DNA of 64,000 bases from NCBI RefSeq assembly GCF_014050525.1, contig NZ_JACGAG010000001.1, forward strand, positions 258,501 to 322,500, given 5' to 3'. Both the position numbers and the translations under genes were made by a program. Below, one piece after another: positions 17,080 through 25,865 of this stretch. Under the pieces are notes generated by a model. That model saw nothing but the letters and a program-made list of their open reading frames with translations, made no database searches and had not been told where the DNA came from. How positions within the stretch are numbered: the first letter of the stretch is position 1; every line of letters begins with the position of its first letter. Origin of the DNA: Clostridium sp. cel8. GTDB lineage: Bacteria; Bacillota; Clostridia; Clostridiales; Clostridiaceae.

Positions 17080-18399
17080 TTACTTGCTTTCAACCTTTGC
17101 AAGTTCTTCTTCTTCTAAAGACTTCTTATCTTGTGCCTTTAAAAATGGTAAATAAACTAAAGCTGCCATTACAATAAGTACTGCTTGTAATAATGCTGCT
17201 CTCCAACCACCAACTATAAATCCGGATATAATAGGTGGAGTTGTCCAAGGAACTTGTACCGCTGTAAAAGCAGGTATCAAATGAATAGCTAATGAAAAAT
17301 AGGTAATAATTCCTGATAGTACTGGTACAAGAACAAATGGTATAAACATCATAGGGTTCAACACAATTGCAAAACCAAATAATATTGGTTCATTTATATT
17401 AAATAATCCTGGTACTAATGACAATTTCCCTAAAGTTTTTAAATGAGATGACTTTGCTAAAAGTACCATTGATATAACAAGGCCTAATGTCATTCCTGAT
17501 CCACCAAATGTTATAAATTGATCCACAAACTGCTGAGTTACTATATGTGCATTTTGTCCTGCTACTAAGTGAATTCCTTTATTAACAAGTTCCTGATTAG
17601 CTAGTCCATTAGCTTGAAGTAATGGTCCCATTACACCACCTATTAGTGCTGCACCATGTATACCAAACCACCATAAGAATGAAATTACAAAAGGTATGAT
17701 TATTGCAGCTCCCAAGGAGTCAGTTAACCCCTGTAGTGGTATTTGTAATACTGCATATATTACTTCTATAAGAGTTTTTCCTACAAAGTACTGGAAAAGA
17801 GCATATGCTAACATAGATATTGTTATAATAACAAAGCCTGGAATCAATGCTGAAAAAGCATTAGAAACACCTTCTGGAACACCTTCTGGCATCTTAATTC
17901 TTATATTTCTCTTTATAAACCAGGAATAAACATATCCAGTAAATAGTCCTACAATTATTGCAGCTATCATTCCTTTTCCACCAGTCCAATTTTTAATAAT
18001 AACTCCACCTATTGAATCTCCAGCCTTTCCAGTAACTGTAGATGGCATGATTATTAAAAATGATACTATACTTAATATTCCTGCCGATATTGGTTCACAT
18101 TTTTCTTTTTTTGCATAATTATATGCGATACCAAATACAGATACTAAAGCCATAATATCAAAAGTTGCTCCTGAAACTTGATTTAAAGGTACCGCCCAAT
18201 TCTCACCAAAAATACTTGTCATTAATGGTGCCCAACCATCTAAAGGTATATTAGCAAGCAACAAAAATATGGAACCTATTAGCGTTAATGGCATTACTAG
18301 CATAAGACCATCTTTAATTGCAATTATTGGCTTGGCATTAGCAAACTTCATCAACTTAGATGAAATTTTATCTAAGTTTGTTTCAATTTTTCCCATCAT
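17080..18399 (-). CDS. celB: PTS EIIC, lactose/cellobiose family
   Basis: Membrane channel of a cellobiose/beta-glucoside-type phosphotransferase system, about 439 residues and ten hydrophobic segments. It shows the family landmarks FGIHGAALIGGVMGPLL, the conserved FNINEPILFG (substrate-site Glu), and the C-terminal WTTPPIISGF. The frame is open to 18429, but GAGGAGG sits directly before the twin ATGs at 18399/18396. It is the last gene of the IIA-IIB-glycosidase-IIC operon. Residues cannot separate cellobiose from other beta-diglucosides; the phospho-beta-glucosidase neighbour supports this class. Confidence 0.9.
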   Translation of the reverse strand: MMGKIETNLDKISSKLMKFANAKPIIAIKDGLMLVMPLTLIGSIFLLLANIPLDGWAPLMTSIFGENWAVPLNQVSGATFDIMALVSVFGIAYNYAKKEKCEPISAGILSIVSFLIIMPSTVTGKAGDSIGGVIIKNWTGGKGMIAAIIVGLFTGYVYSWFIKRNIRIKMPEGVPEGVSNAFSALIPGFVIITISMLAYALFQYFVGKTLIEVIYAVLQIPLQGLTDSLGAAIIIPFVISFLWWFGIHGAALIGGVMGPLLQANGLANQELVNKGIHLVAGQNAHIVTQQFVDQFITFGGSGMTLGLVISMVLLAKSSHLKTLGKLSLVPGLFNINEPILFGFAIVLNPMMFIPFVLVPVLSGIITYFSLAIHLIPAFTAVQVPWTTPPIISGFIVGGWRAALLQAVLIVMAALVYLPFLKAQDKKSLEEEELAKVESK

Positions 18400-18451
18400 A
18401 AAACCTCCTCTTAAATTTAACTTTAACATCTATTACAAAATCCCATGATTT

Positions 18452-19861
18452 TTAAAGGTTTTCCCCTCTCTCTTGAATTATTTTCTTGTACCAATAAAAT
18501 GATGCTTTTTTCTTCCTCTTTAAATTATCTTTGTGATCCACATAGATAAATCCATATTGCTTTTTATATCCATTTAGCCAACTCAATAAATCTATTGCCG
18601 ACCAAGCATAATAACCTTTCAAATTTATACCTTCTTGAATAGCCTTTTTTACTACTTTTAAATGTTGTTCTATATATTTTATTCTAGGTATATCTACTAT
18701 TTCCCCTTCAATTATTGGGTCTTCATCTCCAAGACCATTTTCTGTAATATATATCTTTATATCCCCATAATCAGCCTTTATCATCCTAAGTCCTTCTAAA
18801 AATGCATCTGGAGCAATCTCCCAACCCCATTTAGTGTACTTTTTTCCATCTACTTTTACAGTTTTGTATACCTTATCAAAAGATACATTTCCAGGTGCTC
18901 CAGTTGACTTTTCTCTAGTCATTTCTTCATTCTCACATTCACTATCATTTTTCATAACTCTTTTAGGTTGATAGTAATTTAAACCAACGAAGTCATTTAG
19001 AGGTGCAGAAGATTTCAATAATTCTAGTTCTTCTTCAGTCCAATCAGGTTTATAGTTCTTTTCTATTAACTGATCTACTACATATTTTGGATATGTGCCC
19101 TTGAGTATTGGATCGTAGTAAAGTGCAATTTCATATTGGTTTGCATGATATGCAGCAAATTTATTATCTGAACTATCATCTACACTAAATGCAGGTGAAA
19201 ATACATGAGTTATACCTATTTCACCAAATTGCCTCAACTCCTTATAATCCTTTACAGCCTGAGCATGTGAAATAAATACATTGTGTATAGCCTGAAAATA
19301 TTTTTTAGGCTGATTTTTTATTCCTGGTGGGTGTCCCCCTGTTAAATATCCTAAAGAGCAAAAGACAATAGTTTCATTAAATGTAATCCAGTGTTTTACC
19401 CTATCTCCAAATGCCTTAAAACATGTATTTGCATATTTCCTAAAGGCTTTAACAGTCCTCTTACTTGTCCATCCACCATCTTCCTCTAATGTTTGTGGTA
19501 AATCCCAATGGTATAAAGTAACAAATGGAACAATACCATATTTTAAACATTCATTTATCAAATTATTGTAAAAGTCTATACCTTTCTGATTAATTTCTCC
19601 ATCCCCATCTGGTATTATTCTTGGCCATGATATGGAAAATCTATAGGACTCCAGTCCCATTTCAGCCATGAGTTTAATATCTTCTTTATATCTGTGATAG
19701 TGATCTACTGCAACATCTCCATTAGTTCCTTCAAATGTCTTTCCTGGAATTTTAGAAAATACATCCCAATTTGAAATGCCTTTTCCATCTTCATTCCATG
19801 CACCTTCTACTTGATATGAAGCTGAAGCCGCTCCAAATAAAAAATCATGTGGAAATTTCAT
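18452..19861 (-). CDS. bglA: GH1 6-phospho-beta-glucosidase
   Basis: Cytosolic hydrolase that splits the phosphorylated beta-glucoside delivered by the PTS. GH1 start FLFGAASASYQVEGAW, acid/base E163 in ITFNE, nucleophile E374 in YITENG. The S427/K434/Y436 set in LLSWLNGYKKQYGF is the phosphate-binding signature that separates 6-phospho-beta-glucosidases from plain beta-glucosidases. Length 469 is normal. It lies 22 bases upstream of celB and about 195 bases downstream of the IIB gene; the gap holds an imperfect stem-loop. Confidence 0.92.
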   Translation of the reverse strand: MKFPHDFLFGAASASYQVEGAWNEDGKGISNWDVFSKIPGKTFEGTNGDVAVDHYHRYKEDIKLMAEMGLESYRFSISWPRIIPDGDGEINQKGIDFYNNLINECLKYGIVPFVTLYHWDLPQTLEEDGGWTSKRTVKAFRKYANTCFKAFGDRVKHWITFNETIVFCSLGYLTGGHPPGIKNQPKKYFQAIHNVFISHAQAVKDYKELRQFGEIGITHVFSPAFSVDDSSDNKFAAYHANQYEIALYYDPILKGTYPKYVVDQLIEKNYKPDWTEEELELLKSSAPLNDFVGLNYYQPKRVMKNDSECENEEMTREKSTGAPGNVSFDKVYKTVKVDGKKYTKWGWEIAPDAFLEGLRMIKADYGDIKIYITENGLGDEDPIIEGEIVDIPRIKYIEQHLKVVKKAIQEGINLKGYYAWSAIDLLSWLNGYKKQYGFIYVDHKDNLKRKKKASFYWYKKIIQERGENL

Positions 19862-19976
19862 GTCTTTTACCTCTTTTCTCTGTAATTTTTTATTTCACTA
19901 AATCTATTTATTTTAAAATATTGTACTTTAAAAAAATAAATTTGTATTATACTTATATTAGTTATAAATTTATTAT

Positions 19977-20046
19977 AGGTACCTCTACTATTACTGTTAA
20001 TTTAAGGATCATCCCTACTTTCCCTATAATGGTAATAAGGGGTACT
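19977..20046 (-). other. Imperfect stem-loop between the IIB and glycosidase genes
   Basis: On the minus-strand message, GTACCCCTTATTAC pairs with GTAATAGTAGAGGTAC (13 pairs with one mismatch and a two-base bulge) around a loop of about 37 bases. It sits inside the operon and could be a processing, attenuation or stability element. Confidence 0.4.
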
Positions 20047-20057
20047 TATAATTAAAA

Positions 20058-20372
20058 TTATTGTTTTGCTAGTTTCAATGCGTGTTCTAAAACTTTGGCT
20101 CCATTCATCATTCCATAATCAACTGAATTAATAACATCTACTGGAACACCCTTTGGCTCGCAAATAGACTTTATTTTTTCTAATAAAAACTTAATCTGAG
20201 GTCCAAGCAGTACTACAGATACTCCTTTCTCAAGTTGAGCTTCTAACTCTGCTTCTGGATATGCTTCAATACAAACATCTTCCATTCCCTTATCCTTAGC
20301 TGCCTTTTGCATTTTTTTAACTAACATACTAGTTGACATACCAGCATTACAAAATAATGTAATTTTCATCAC
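20058..20372 (-). CDS. celA: PTS EIIB, lactose/cellobiose family
   Basis: 104-residue phosphocarrier with the P-loop-like active site ITLFCNAGMSTSMLV, whose Cys accepts phosphate from EIIA and passes it to the sugar bound in EIIC. The remainder (VVLLGPQIKFLL, VDVINSVDYGMMNG) matches cellobiose IIB proteins. Start at GTG 20372 or ATG 20369, both in frame after AGGAGG. Second gene of the sigma-54-driven operon, 43 bases after the IIA gene. Confidence 0.92.
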   Translation of the reverse strand: MMKITLFCNAGMSTSMLVKKMQKAAKDKGMEDVCIEAYPEAELEAQLEKGVSVVLLGPQIKFLLEKIKSICEPKGVPVDVINSVDYGMMNGAKVLEHALKLAKQ

Positions 20373-20415
20373 AATTATTACCTCCTATTTATTTGTATAT
20401 TATAGTTTAAATTCT

Positions 20416-20736
20416 TTATTTATTTATTAAAGAATTTACTACCTTTCTTAAATCAATTATCTCTTTAATTAGATTTTTTTCTGATATAGCTGTCATTATA
20501 TGATCTTGTGCATGTACAAATAAAACTGACACATCCAATTTTTCACCATTTGCTTCTTTTTGAATAAGAGAAGTTTGTACATTATGTGCCTTACCAATTT
20601 CTTCATTAGCCTTTTTCATTAAATCATCAGCTTCGTCATACTTTCCTTCATTTGCCTTATGAAGCGCTTCATAAGCAAAAGCTCTAGCCTCTCCTGCAGA
20701 AATTATTATATTCATTATTACTTCCTCTAGCTCCAT
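20416..20736 (-). CDS. celC: PTS EIIA, lactose/cellobiose family
   Basis: 106-residue helical phosphocarrier that receives phosphate from HPr. IIA-Lac signature: IISAGEARAFAYEALHKA at the start and SVLFVHAQDHIMTA with the phospho-accepting His. The frame extends to a TTG at 20751, but GTGAGG lies properly before ATG 20736. First gene of the operon; the sigma-54 promoter ends about 60 bases upstream. Confidence 0.92.
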   Translation of the reverse strand: MELEEVIMNIIISAGEARAFAYEALHKANEGKYDEADDLMKKANEEIGKAHNVQTSLIQKEANGEKLDVSVLFVHAQDHIMTAISEKNLIKEIIDLRKVVNSLINK

Positions 20737-20794
20737 TTTCCTCACTCCCAAATATATTCTTAGTGTGCCTTTAAATATTTACACTAAATTATAT

Positions 20795-20810
20795 AGCAAG
20801 CTCCATGCCA
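20795..20810 (-). promoter_or_regulatory. Sigma-54 (-24/-12) promoter of the cellobiose PTS operon
   Basis: Minus strand reads TGGCATGGAGCTTGCT. It matches TGGCAC-N5-TTGCA with GG and GC at the exact spacing and only the sixth and last bases changed. It lies about 60 bases before celC and faces away from a gene for a GAYTGA-type sigma-54 activator. Confidence 0.9.
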
Positions 20811-20962
20811 AAACACTAAAATACATCATTCAATGCCATTTTTCTTTAATCAAAAGCAATTTTAGCCTATAGTGTTTTAATATTTAATAGTGTTTCAATT
20901 AAATTTAACTAGTGTTTTACAGTTTTGTTTTTACTTCTGTATAAATTAAATATAGTGTTTTA
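20810..20962. promoter_or_regulatory. Upstream activator sites: repeated TAGTGTTTTA boxes
   Basis: TAGTGTTT-type words occur on the plus strand at 20870-20880, 20888-20897, 20910-20920 and 20953-20962, and inverted at 20810-20818 next to the -24 element. Their placement upstream of the sigma-54 promoter, in a divergent region with the activator gene, fits enhancer sites for that activator. Protein-DNA contact is inferred. Confidence 0.65.
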
Positions 20963-21036
20963 TTTTTAAAACTCTATGTGGAAATTTTTTTCTTTAATGT
21001 ATATAATATAATTAATTTAGTTTAAGGAGAGATTGT

Positions 21037-23697
21037 ATGAAAAGGAAAGATATTATATACAATAAACTTTTAGAATTACATGATGAAAATGGAATTGATG
21101 CTAAAACACTTTCCACTATTTTAAATATATCTAGAGCAAATGTAAGTCACGAACTCAATATATTGTGTAAGGAAGGTAAACTATATAAATCTTCTGGAAG
21201 ACCAGTTTTATTTTTTATTAAAGATAATAAAAAAAACTTGAACAAAAAATACGAATTAGATAAATTAGTTGAAAATTGTACTAGCTTAAAACAGCCTGCT
21301 GAACAAGCAAAAGCTGCAATTTTATATCCACCAAAGGGAATGCCCTGCTTAATATTAGGTGACACTGGAGTAGGAAAATCAATGTTTGCATCATTAATGC
21401 ACAAGTATGCAGTAGAAACTGGGATAAAACCAAAGGACTCCCCCTTTATAACTTTTAATTGTGCAGACTACAGTAATAACGCTCAACTTCTAACTTCTCA
21501 ACTATTTGGTGTCAAAAAAGGAGCCTATACTGGTGCAGAATCCGATAAAATAGGATTAATAGAAAAGGCAAATGGAGGCATACTTTTTTTAGATGAGGTC
21601 CACAGACTTCCACCTGAAGGACAAGAAGCACTTTTCACTTTTTTAGATACAAGCAAATTTAGGCGCATGGGAGATGATGAAACTAGAACTTCTGATGTAC
21701 TTATTATTTCTGCTACTACTGAAGATCCTAATTCTGCACTATTAAAAACATTTACTAGAAGAATTCCAATGGTTATAAAAATTCCATCTTTAAAAGACCG
21801 TTCTTTAGAAGAAAGACTTTATTTGATCAAAAACTTTTTTAAAATGGAGAGTATAAAATTAAATAGATGTATATATGTATCTTCAAACTCTATAAGAGCC
21901 TTCTTATCCTATGATTGTCCAAATAATATAGGACAATTAAAAAGTGATATACAACTTGCCTGTGCTAAAGCTTATTCTAAATTTCTAACTAAGGTAAGAA
22001 ATGATGTAAGAATATGTAGCAGGGATCTTCCTGCCTATATTCAGGAAGGACTTTATAAAAAGAAAGAGCACAGAATTTTATGGAATAAACTTTTGGGAGA
22101 AGAAGTTGAATTCTTTAAATTTTCAAAGTCTATAAATTCTAAGCCCAAAAATTCTTATAACAAAAATAACACTATATACAAATTCATAGAGCAGAAATTA
22201 AATACTTTAAAGTCCCAAGGAATATCAGATATAGCAATAGAAAATATTCTAGGAAATGATGTCATAAAATACTTTGAAAAAAATACTAATACTACCTCAT
22301 TAGAAATTAACAAAAATAATCTTTTAAGTATTGTTGGTGAGGATATATTAAATTGTATTAATAAAGTTTTATATTTTATTTCAAATGAACTTAAAATTAA
22401 CTTTAGCAACAATATGTATACTGCATTAGCTTTACATATAAACGCATTAATCAACAGAGTAGAATCAAATAAAGTTATTCCTAACAATAATCTAAGCAAA
22501 ATAAAAACATTATATCCTTTAGAATTTAAGGTGGCTGTTAAAGCAAAAAAAATTATTGAAGATTATATACACAGACCTATTCCTGATGAAGAAGCAGCCT
22601 ATATAACAATTTTTCTAACTCAGGAAAATAAGTTTAATCATAAAAACAAAGTAAAGGTAATACTCATTTCCCATGGAGAATCTACAGCAACCTCTATGGC
22701 CAATGTTGCAAATAAACTTCTATGCGAAAACTGCGTAGTTGGTATTAATGCTCCACTAGATGTAAGTCCATCTGTAGTTTTAGATAAACTTAGAAATTTA
22801 GTAAAAAAAGACACCACATATGATGGATACCTGTTACTTGTGGATATGGGTTCTCTTATATCCTTTGCAGAAGTTATACAGGAAGAATTCAATGTTCCAG
22901 TTAAAATTATTCCACTTGTTTCAACTCTACATGTACTTGAAGCAGCTAGAAAATCTCTTTTAGGATTGCCATTAGATAACATCTACAAAGATGTCCTCCT
23001 TGTAAATTCATATTTCGAGGTTAATCCTTCTTTGAAAAAAGGAAAAAATTCTAAAAATAAAATAGCTATTATAACCGCTTGTCTGACTGGTGAAGGTGGT
23101 TCTGTTGCAATTAAAAGTTTTTTAAATAACAATCTTAAATATGACAGGGAATTATTTGAAATAATCTGTCTTAATTGTTTAGATAAAAATTACTTTATTA
23201 GAACTCTAAATAAGATACAGAAGAAAACAGAAATCTTGTTTATAATATCTTCATTTCCAGTAGATATAGATATAAAACAATACAATATGTATGATGTTAT
23301 AAACATGAAAGTAATAAAAGAACTTCAAGAAAGCATTGATATTAAAACTACTCTTATAAAAATGCCTCTTATAATCAATGAAAATATAAGCAACTTAGAT
23401 GGAGTTGAACTCTATAATAATATAATAGCTTTTATACAGACATTAGAATCAAAGTTATTCTTAAAACTTCGTGAAGAAAGCAAAATTGGTTTAATCCTTC
23501 ATTTGGCTTTTTTAATGAGCAGATTAAAAGCAGGGGAATCTTCAGCTGAATATCCAGAAAAGGAAAAATATATAATAGAAAACAGAGAAACATACAATAT
23601 TGTAAAAGAAGACTTTATATCTCTCTGCAATAAGTATTCCATAGATAAAGTAAGCGATAGCGAGATATGCTATATTATAAGAATTTTTTCCAATTAA
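21037..23697 (+). CDS. LevR/CelR-type sigma-54-dependent activator with PRD and PTS domains
   Basis: 886-residue transcription activator controlled by PTS phosphorylation. N-terminal winged HTH (about 1-60, LSTILNISRANVSHEL). Sigma-54 AAA+ domain (about 85-330) with Walker A GDTGVGKS (108-115), the sigma-54 contact loop GAYTGA (162-167) and Walker B GGILFLDEVHR. First PRD about 430-535 (LALHINALINR). Mannose-type EIIA domain about 540-680 with active His in ILISHGES. EIIB-like region (IAIITACLTGEGG), then the second PRD near the end (LILHLAFLMSRL). It diverges from the IIA-IIB-GH1-IIC operon, whose sigma-54 promoter it must activate. rpoN is not in the window. Confidence 0.92.
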   Translation: MKRKDIIYNKLLELHDENGIDAKTLSTILNISRANVSHELNILCKEGKLYKSSGRPVLFFIKDNKKNLNKKYELDKLVENCTSLKQPAEQAKAAILYPPKGMPCLILGDTGVGKSMFASLMHKYAVETGIKPKDSPFITFNCADYSNNAQLLTSQLFGVKKGAYTGAESDKIGLIEKANGGILFLDEVHRLPPEGQEALFTFLDTSKFRRMGDDETRTSDVLIISATTEDPNSALLKTFTRRIPMVIKIPSLKDRSLEERLYLIKNFFKMESIKLNRCIYVSSNSIRAFLSYDCPNNIGQLKSDIQLACAKAYSKFLTKVRNDVRICSRDLPAYIQEGLYKKKEHRILWNKLLGEEVEFFKFSKSINSKPKNSYNKNNTIYKFIEQKLNTLKSQGISDIAIENILGNDVIKYFEKNTNTTSLEINKNNLLSIVGEDILNCINKVLYFISNELKINFSNNMYTALALHINALINRVESNKVIPNNNLSKIKTLYPLEFKVAVKAKKIIEDYIHRPIPDEEAAYITIFLTQENKFNHKNKVKVILISHGESTATSMANVANKLLCENCVVGINAPLDVSPSVVLDKLRNLVKKDTTYDGYLLLVDMGSLISFAEVIQEEFNVPVKIIPLVSTLHVLEAARKSLLGLPLDNIYKDVLLVNSYFEVNPSLKKGKNSKNKIAIITACLTGEGGSVAIKSFLNNNLKYDRELFEIICLNCLDKNYFIRTLNKIQKKTEILFIISSFPVDIDIKQYNMYDVINMKVIKELQESIDIKTTLIKMPLIINENISNLDGVELYNNIIAFIQTLESKLFLKLREESKIGLILHLAFLMSRLKAGESSAEYPEKEKYIIENRETYNIVKEDFISLCNKYSIDKVSDSEICYIIRIFSN

Positions 23698-23801
23698 ACT
23701 TCTGTAATGCATTTATTATATAAGTATGTGGTATAATTAACATATATTACATTTTAAAAACAATATTAATCTTGAATTAAAATCATAGAGGAGTGAACTA
23801 A

Positions 23802-24080
23802 TTGATTAAAAATTATATGGAAACTGTAATTGACACTTTACTTCCGGAAATTCTTAAAAATTATGATAATATATGTAAATGTCCTATATGTTTAAATGAT
23901 ATGAAAGCTCTAGTGCTTAACAGAATTCCTCCAAAATATTTTTCCACTGAAAAAGGTTTATTATATTCTAAATCAAATATGATATCAGAAGAATTTAGAA
24001 CAAATATAATAAAAGAAATAGCTTTAGCCATAGATACTGTATCTAAAAATCCGTCACATGATATTCACAAAACAATTTAA
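23802..24080 (+). CDS. comFB: ComFB-family (late competence development) protein
   Basis: 92-residue soluble protein with the ComFB pattern: NYMETVIDTLLPEIL, CKCPICLNDMKALVLN and the Pro-rich PPKYFSTEKG. The two cysteines of CPIC suggest metal binding. ComFB-domain proteins have been reported to bind cyclic dinucleotides in some bacteria; its role here is unknown. TTG 23802 is preceded by GAGGAGTGA. It stands alone, not beside comFA or comFC, between the PTS activator and the convergent mannitol-type operon. Confidence 0.85.
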   Translation: MIKNYMETVIDTLLPEILKNYDNICKCPICLNDMKALVLNRIPPKYFSTEKGLLYSKSNMISEEFRTNIIKEIALAIDTVSKNPSHDIHKTI

Positions 24081-24084
24081 AAAA

Positions 24085-24117
24085 ATGAGCAAAGATTTTT
24101 AACAAATCTTTGCTCAT
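24085..24117 (-). terminator. Terminator of the mannitol-type operon
   Basis: ATGAGCAAAGATTT pairs perfectly with AAATCTTTGCTCAT, followed on the minus strand by a T7 run. It lies 10 bases past the dehydrogenase stop and can also stop readthrough from comFB. Confidence 0.88.
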
Positions 24118-24126
24118 GCTCTAAAT

Positions 24127-25386
24127 CTATTTAATTGTACTAAGAAGATATTTCTCAGCTTCAGCACTCCAAAGTCCATTGTGTTTCTTTGTTATCTTAG
24201 CAAGTTCTGCAAACAGTGGATCTGTTTCTCCCTTCTTTTCAAAATCATCTATAGCTGTAAGTTCCATATCTATATTTGTGTATATTAGCTTTTTACCACC
24301 AGGAATTTTAGGAAGATTCAATGTAGTTTCTGGTACACAATTAAGTCCACCTATATGTGTTACCATAACTGCAGGATTCATTAAACCACTTTCTGTCATC
24401 TTCAAAGATTCTTTAAGGTCATCTGTATTTCCTCCAGTTGTACCTATTACATGAGTTGATCCATAGTGAACATTATAGTAATTTAGTTCCCCACTGAAAT
24501 TCTTATCTGTAGGTCCTGCAAAGAAATTCAAACATCCATCTCTTCCAAGTATTTTATCAGCTTGCTCAACTACCTGTCTAACAGGTGTATAAGCATAAAC
24601 ATCGTCAAATCCTGTTCCATCTGTAAGGTTTATCAAATATTCAGTAGAGTTTTCTATTTTTCCTGTATTTACAAATATTAAGTCTACTCCCTTTTCTTTC
24701 TTTACCTTATCTCTATTATATATCTCTTTTGCTCTTTTTATTCTACTTTCATCTATGTCAGTTACAACAAGTAGTGATGGTCTTCTATCACAATTTATTA
24801 CATATTCTACAGCTCCAAGTCCCATTGGGCCTGCTGCAGCAAGAAGTGCAAGTTTTCCTCCTTCTTTTATACCCATCTCATGATGATATGATCCCATTTT
24901 TGTGTGGAAACATGCATGATATCCACCTATTATACATGACATTGGCTCTGCAAGAGATGCTTCGTAATATGACTCTCCATTGTAATTTAAAAGGCACCCA
25001 ATCTCCATTACTTCGTGAGGTATTATCATATATGTTGCATCTCCACCAAAATATTTATAAGAATATCCAGGTGATGCCATACTTCCTTTGTAATTAAGTG
25101 CAGGCTGCTGTGCAAACTTTCCACCTTCTTTAAATTGACCTTTCCACTTTGCACCTACTTTTACTATATCTCCTGCAAATTCATGTCCAACTATTACTGG
25201 ATTTTTATCAACATCTTTTGGAACTCTCTTGTGATCAGGTCCTTGAATAGCAGCTTTATAAGTTGACATACATATGCTGTCAGATACAACTTTAACAAGT
25301 ATTTCATCATCTTTTATTTCAGGTAGTTCAAACTCCTCTAATCTTAAATCATTTTTTCCATAAAGTCTTACTGCTCTTGTTTTCAT
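24127..25386 (-). CDS. Zinc-type (MDR) hexitol-phosphate/sorbose-1-phosphate dehydrogenase-like enzyme
   Basis: 419-residue medium-chain zinc dehydrogenase. Catalytic zinc ligands C39 (DSICMS), H68 and E69 (VGHEFAGDIVKVG); a GroES-like fold to about 150; a Rossmann half with LLAAAGPMGLGAVEYV. No structural four-Cys zinc lobe is seen. It resembles L-sorbose-1-phosphate reductases (SorE). It is the last gene of a mannitol-type PTS operon, in the place usually held by MtlD, which belongs to a different, zinc-free family. Likely oxidises the PTS product (mannitol-1-phosphate or a related hexitol phosphate) to a ketose phosphate. Substrate is inferred from context only. Confidence 0.75.
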   Translation of the reverse strand: MKTRAVRLYGKNDLRLEEFELPEIKDDEILVKVVSDSICMSTYKAAIQGPDHKRVPKDVDKNPVIVGHEFAGDIVKVGAKWKGQFKEGGKFAQQPALNYKGSMASPGYSYKYFGGDATYMIIPHEVMEIGCLLNYNGESYYEASLAEPMSCIIGGYHACFHTKMGSYHHEMGIKEGGKLALLAAAGPMGLGAVEYVINCDRRPSLLVVTDIDESRIKRAKEIYNRDKVKKEKGVDLIFVNTGKIENSTEYLINLTDGTGFDDVYAYTPVRQVVEQADKILGRDGCLNFFAGPTDKNFSGELNYYNVHYGSTHVIGTTGGNTDDLKESLKMTESGLMNPAVMVTHIGGLNCVPETTLNLPKIPGGKKLIYTNIDMELTAIDDFEKKGETDPLFAELAKITKKHNGLWSAEAEKYLLSTIK

Positions 25387-25427
25387 AAAATATTACCCCT
25401 TTTCTAAATAAAATAGTTTGATTTTTA

Positions 25428-25865
25428 CTAATCTTCTTCCAAAATTAAATCTATTATTTCCTGTTTATTACTTGTTTTAACTAATTTTTTTACATTCTCT
25501 TCATACTGGCATGTAAGTGCTATTTTCGAAAGTATTTCCATATGATCGTCATTTTTACCTGCAATTCCTATTACGAGATATGCTATATCTCCATCACCAA
25601 AATCAACTCCATTAGGATACTGTGCAATTACAATTCCAGAATGTTTTATACATTTTACATATTCATTCATTCCATGGGGAATTGCCACTCCATTACCTAT
25701 ATAAGTACTTACATCTTCATTTCTCTTTATCATACCTTCTATATATTTTTCATCTACATATCCATTGTCTACAAGAAGTCTTCCCACTCTTTTTATAGCT
25801 TCATCTTTAGTTTCACTTTCAACATTTAATAATATATTATTTTCACAAAGTATTTCTGATTTCAT
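25428..25865 (-). CDS. mtlF: PTS EIIA, mannitol/fructose type
   Basis: 145-residue phosphocarrier with the PTS_EIIA_2 layout: KDEAIKRVGRLLVDNGYV, the active His in GVAIPHGM, and a C-terminal helix pair (EILSKIALTCQYEENV). It supplies phosphate to MtlA, whose two copies here lack a IIA domain. ATG 25865 follows AGGAGG and overlaps the mtlR stop by one base, so translation is coupled. Confidence 0.9.
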   Translation of the reverse strand: MKSEILCENNILLNVESETKDEAIKRVGRLLVDNGYVDEKYIEGMIKRNEDVSTYIGNGVAIPHGMNEYVKCIKHSGIVIAQYPNGVDFGDGDIAYLVIGIAGKNDDHMEILSKIALTCQYEENVKKLVKTSNKQEIIDLILEED

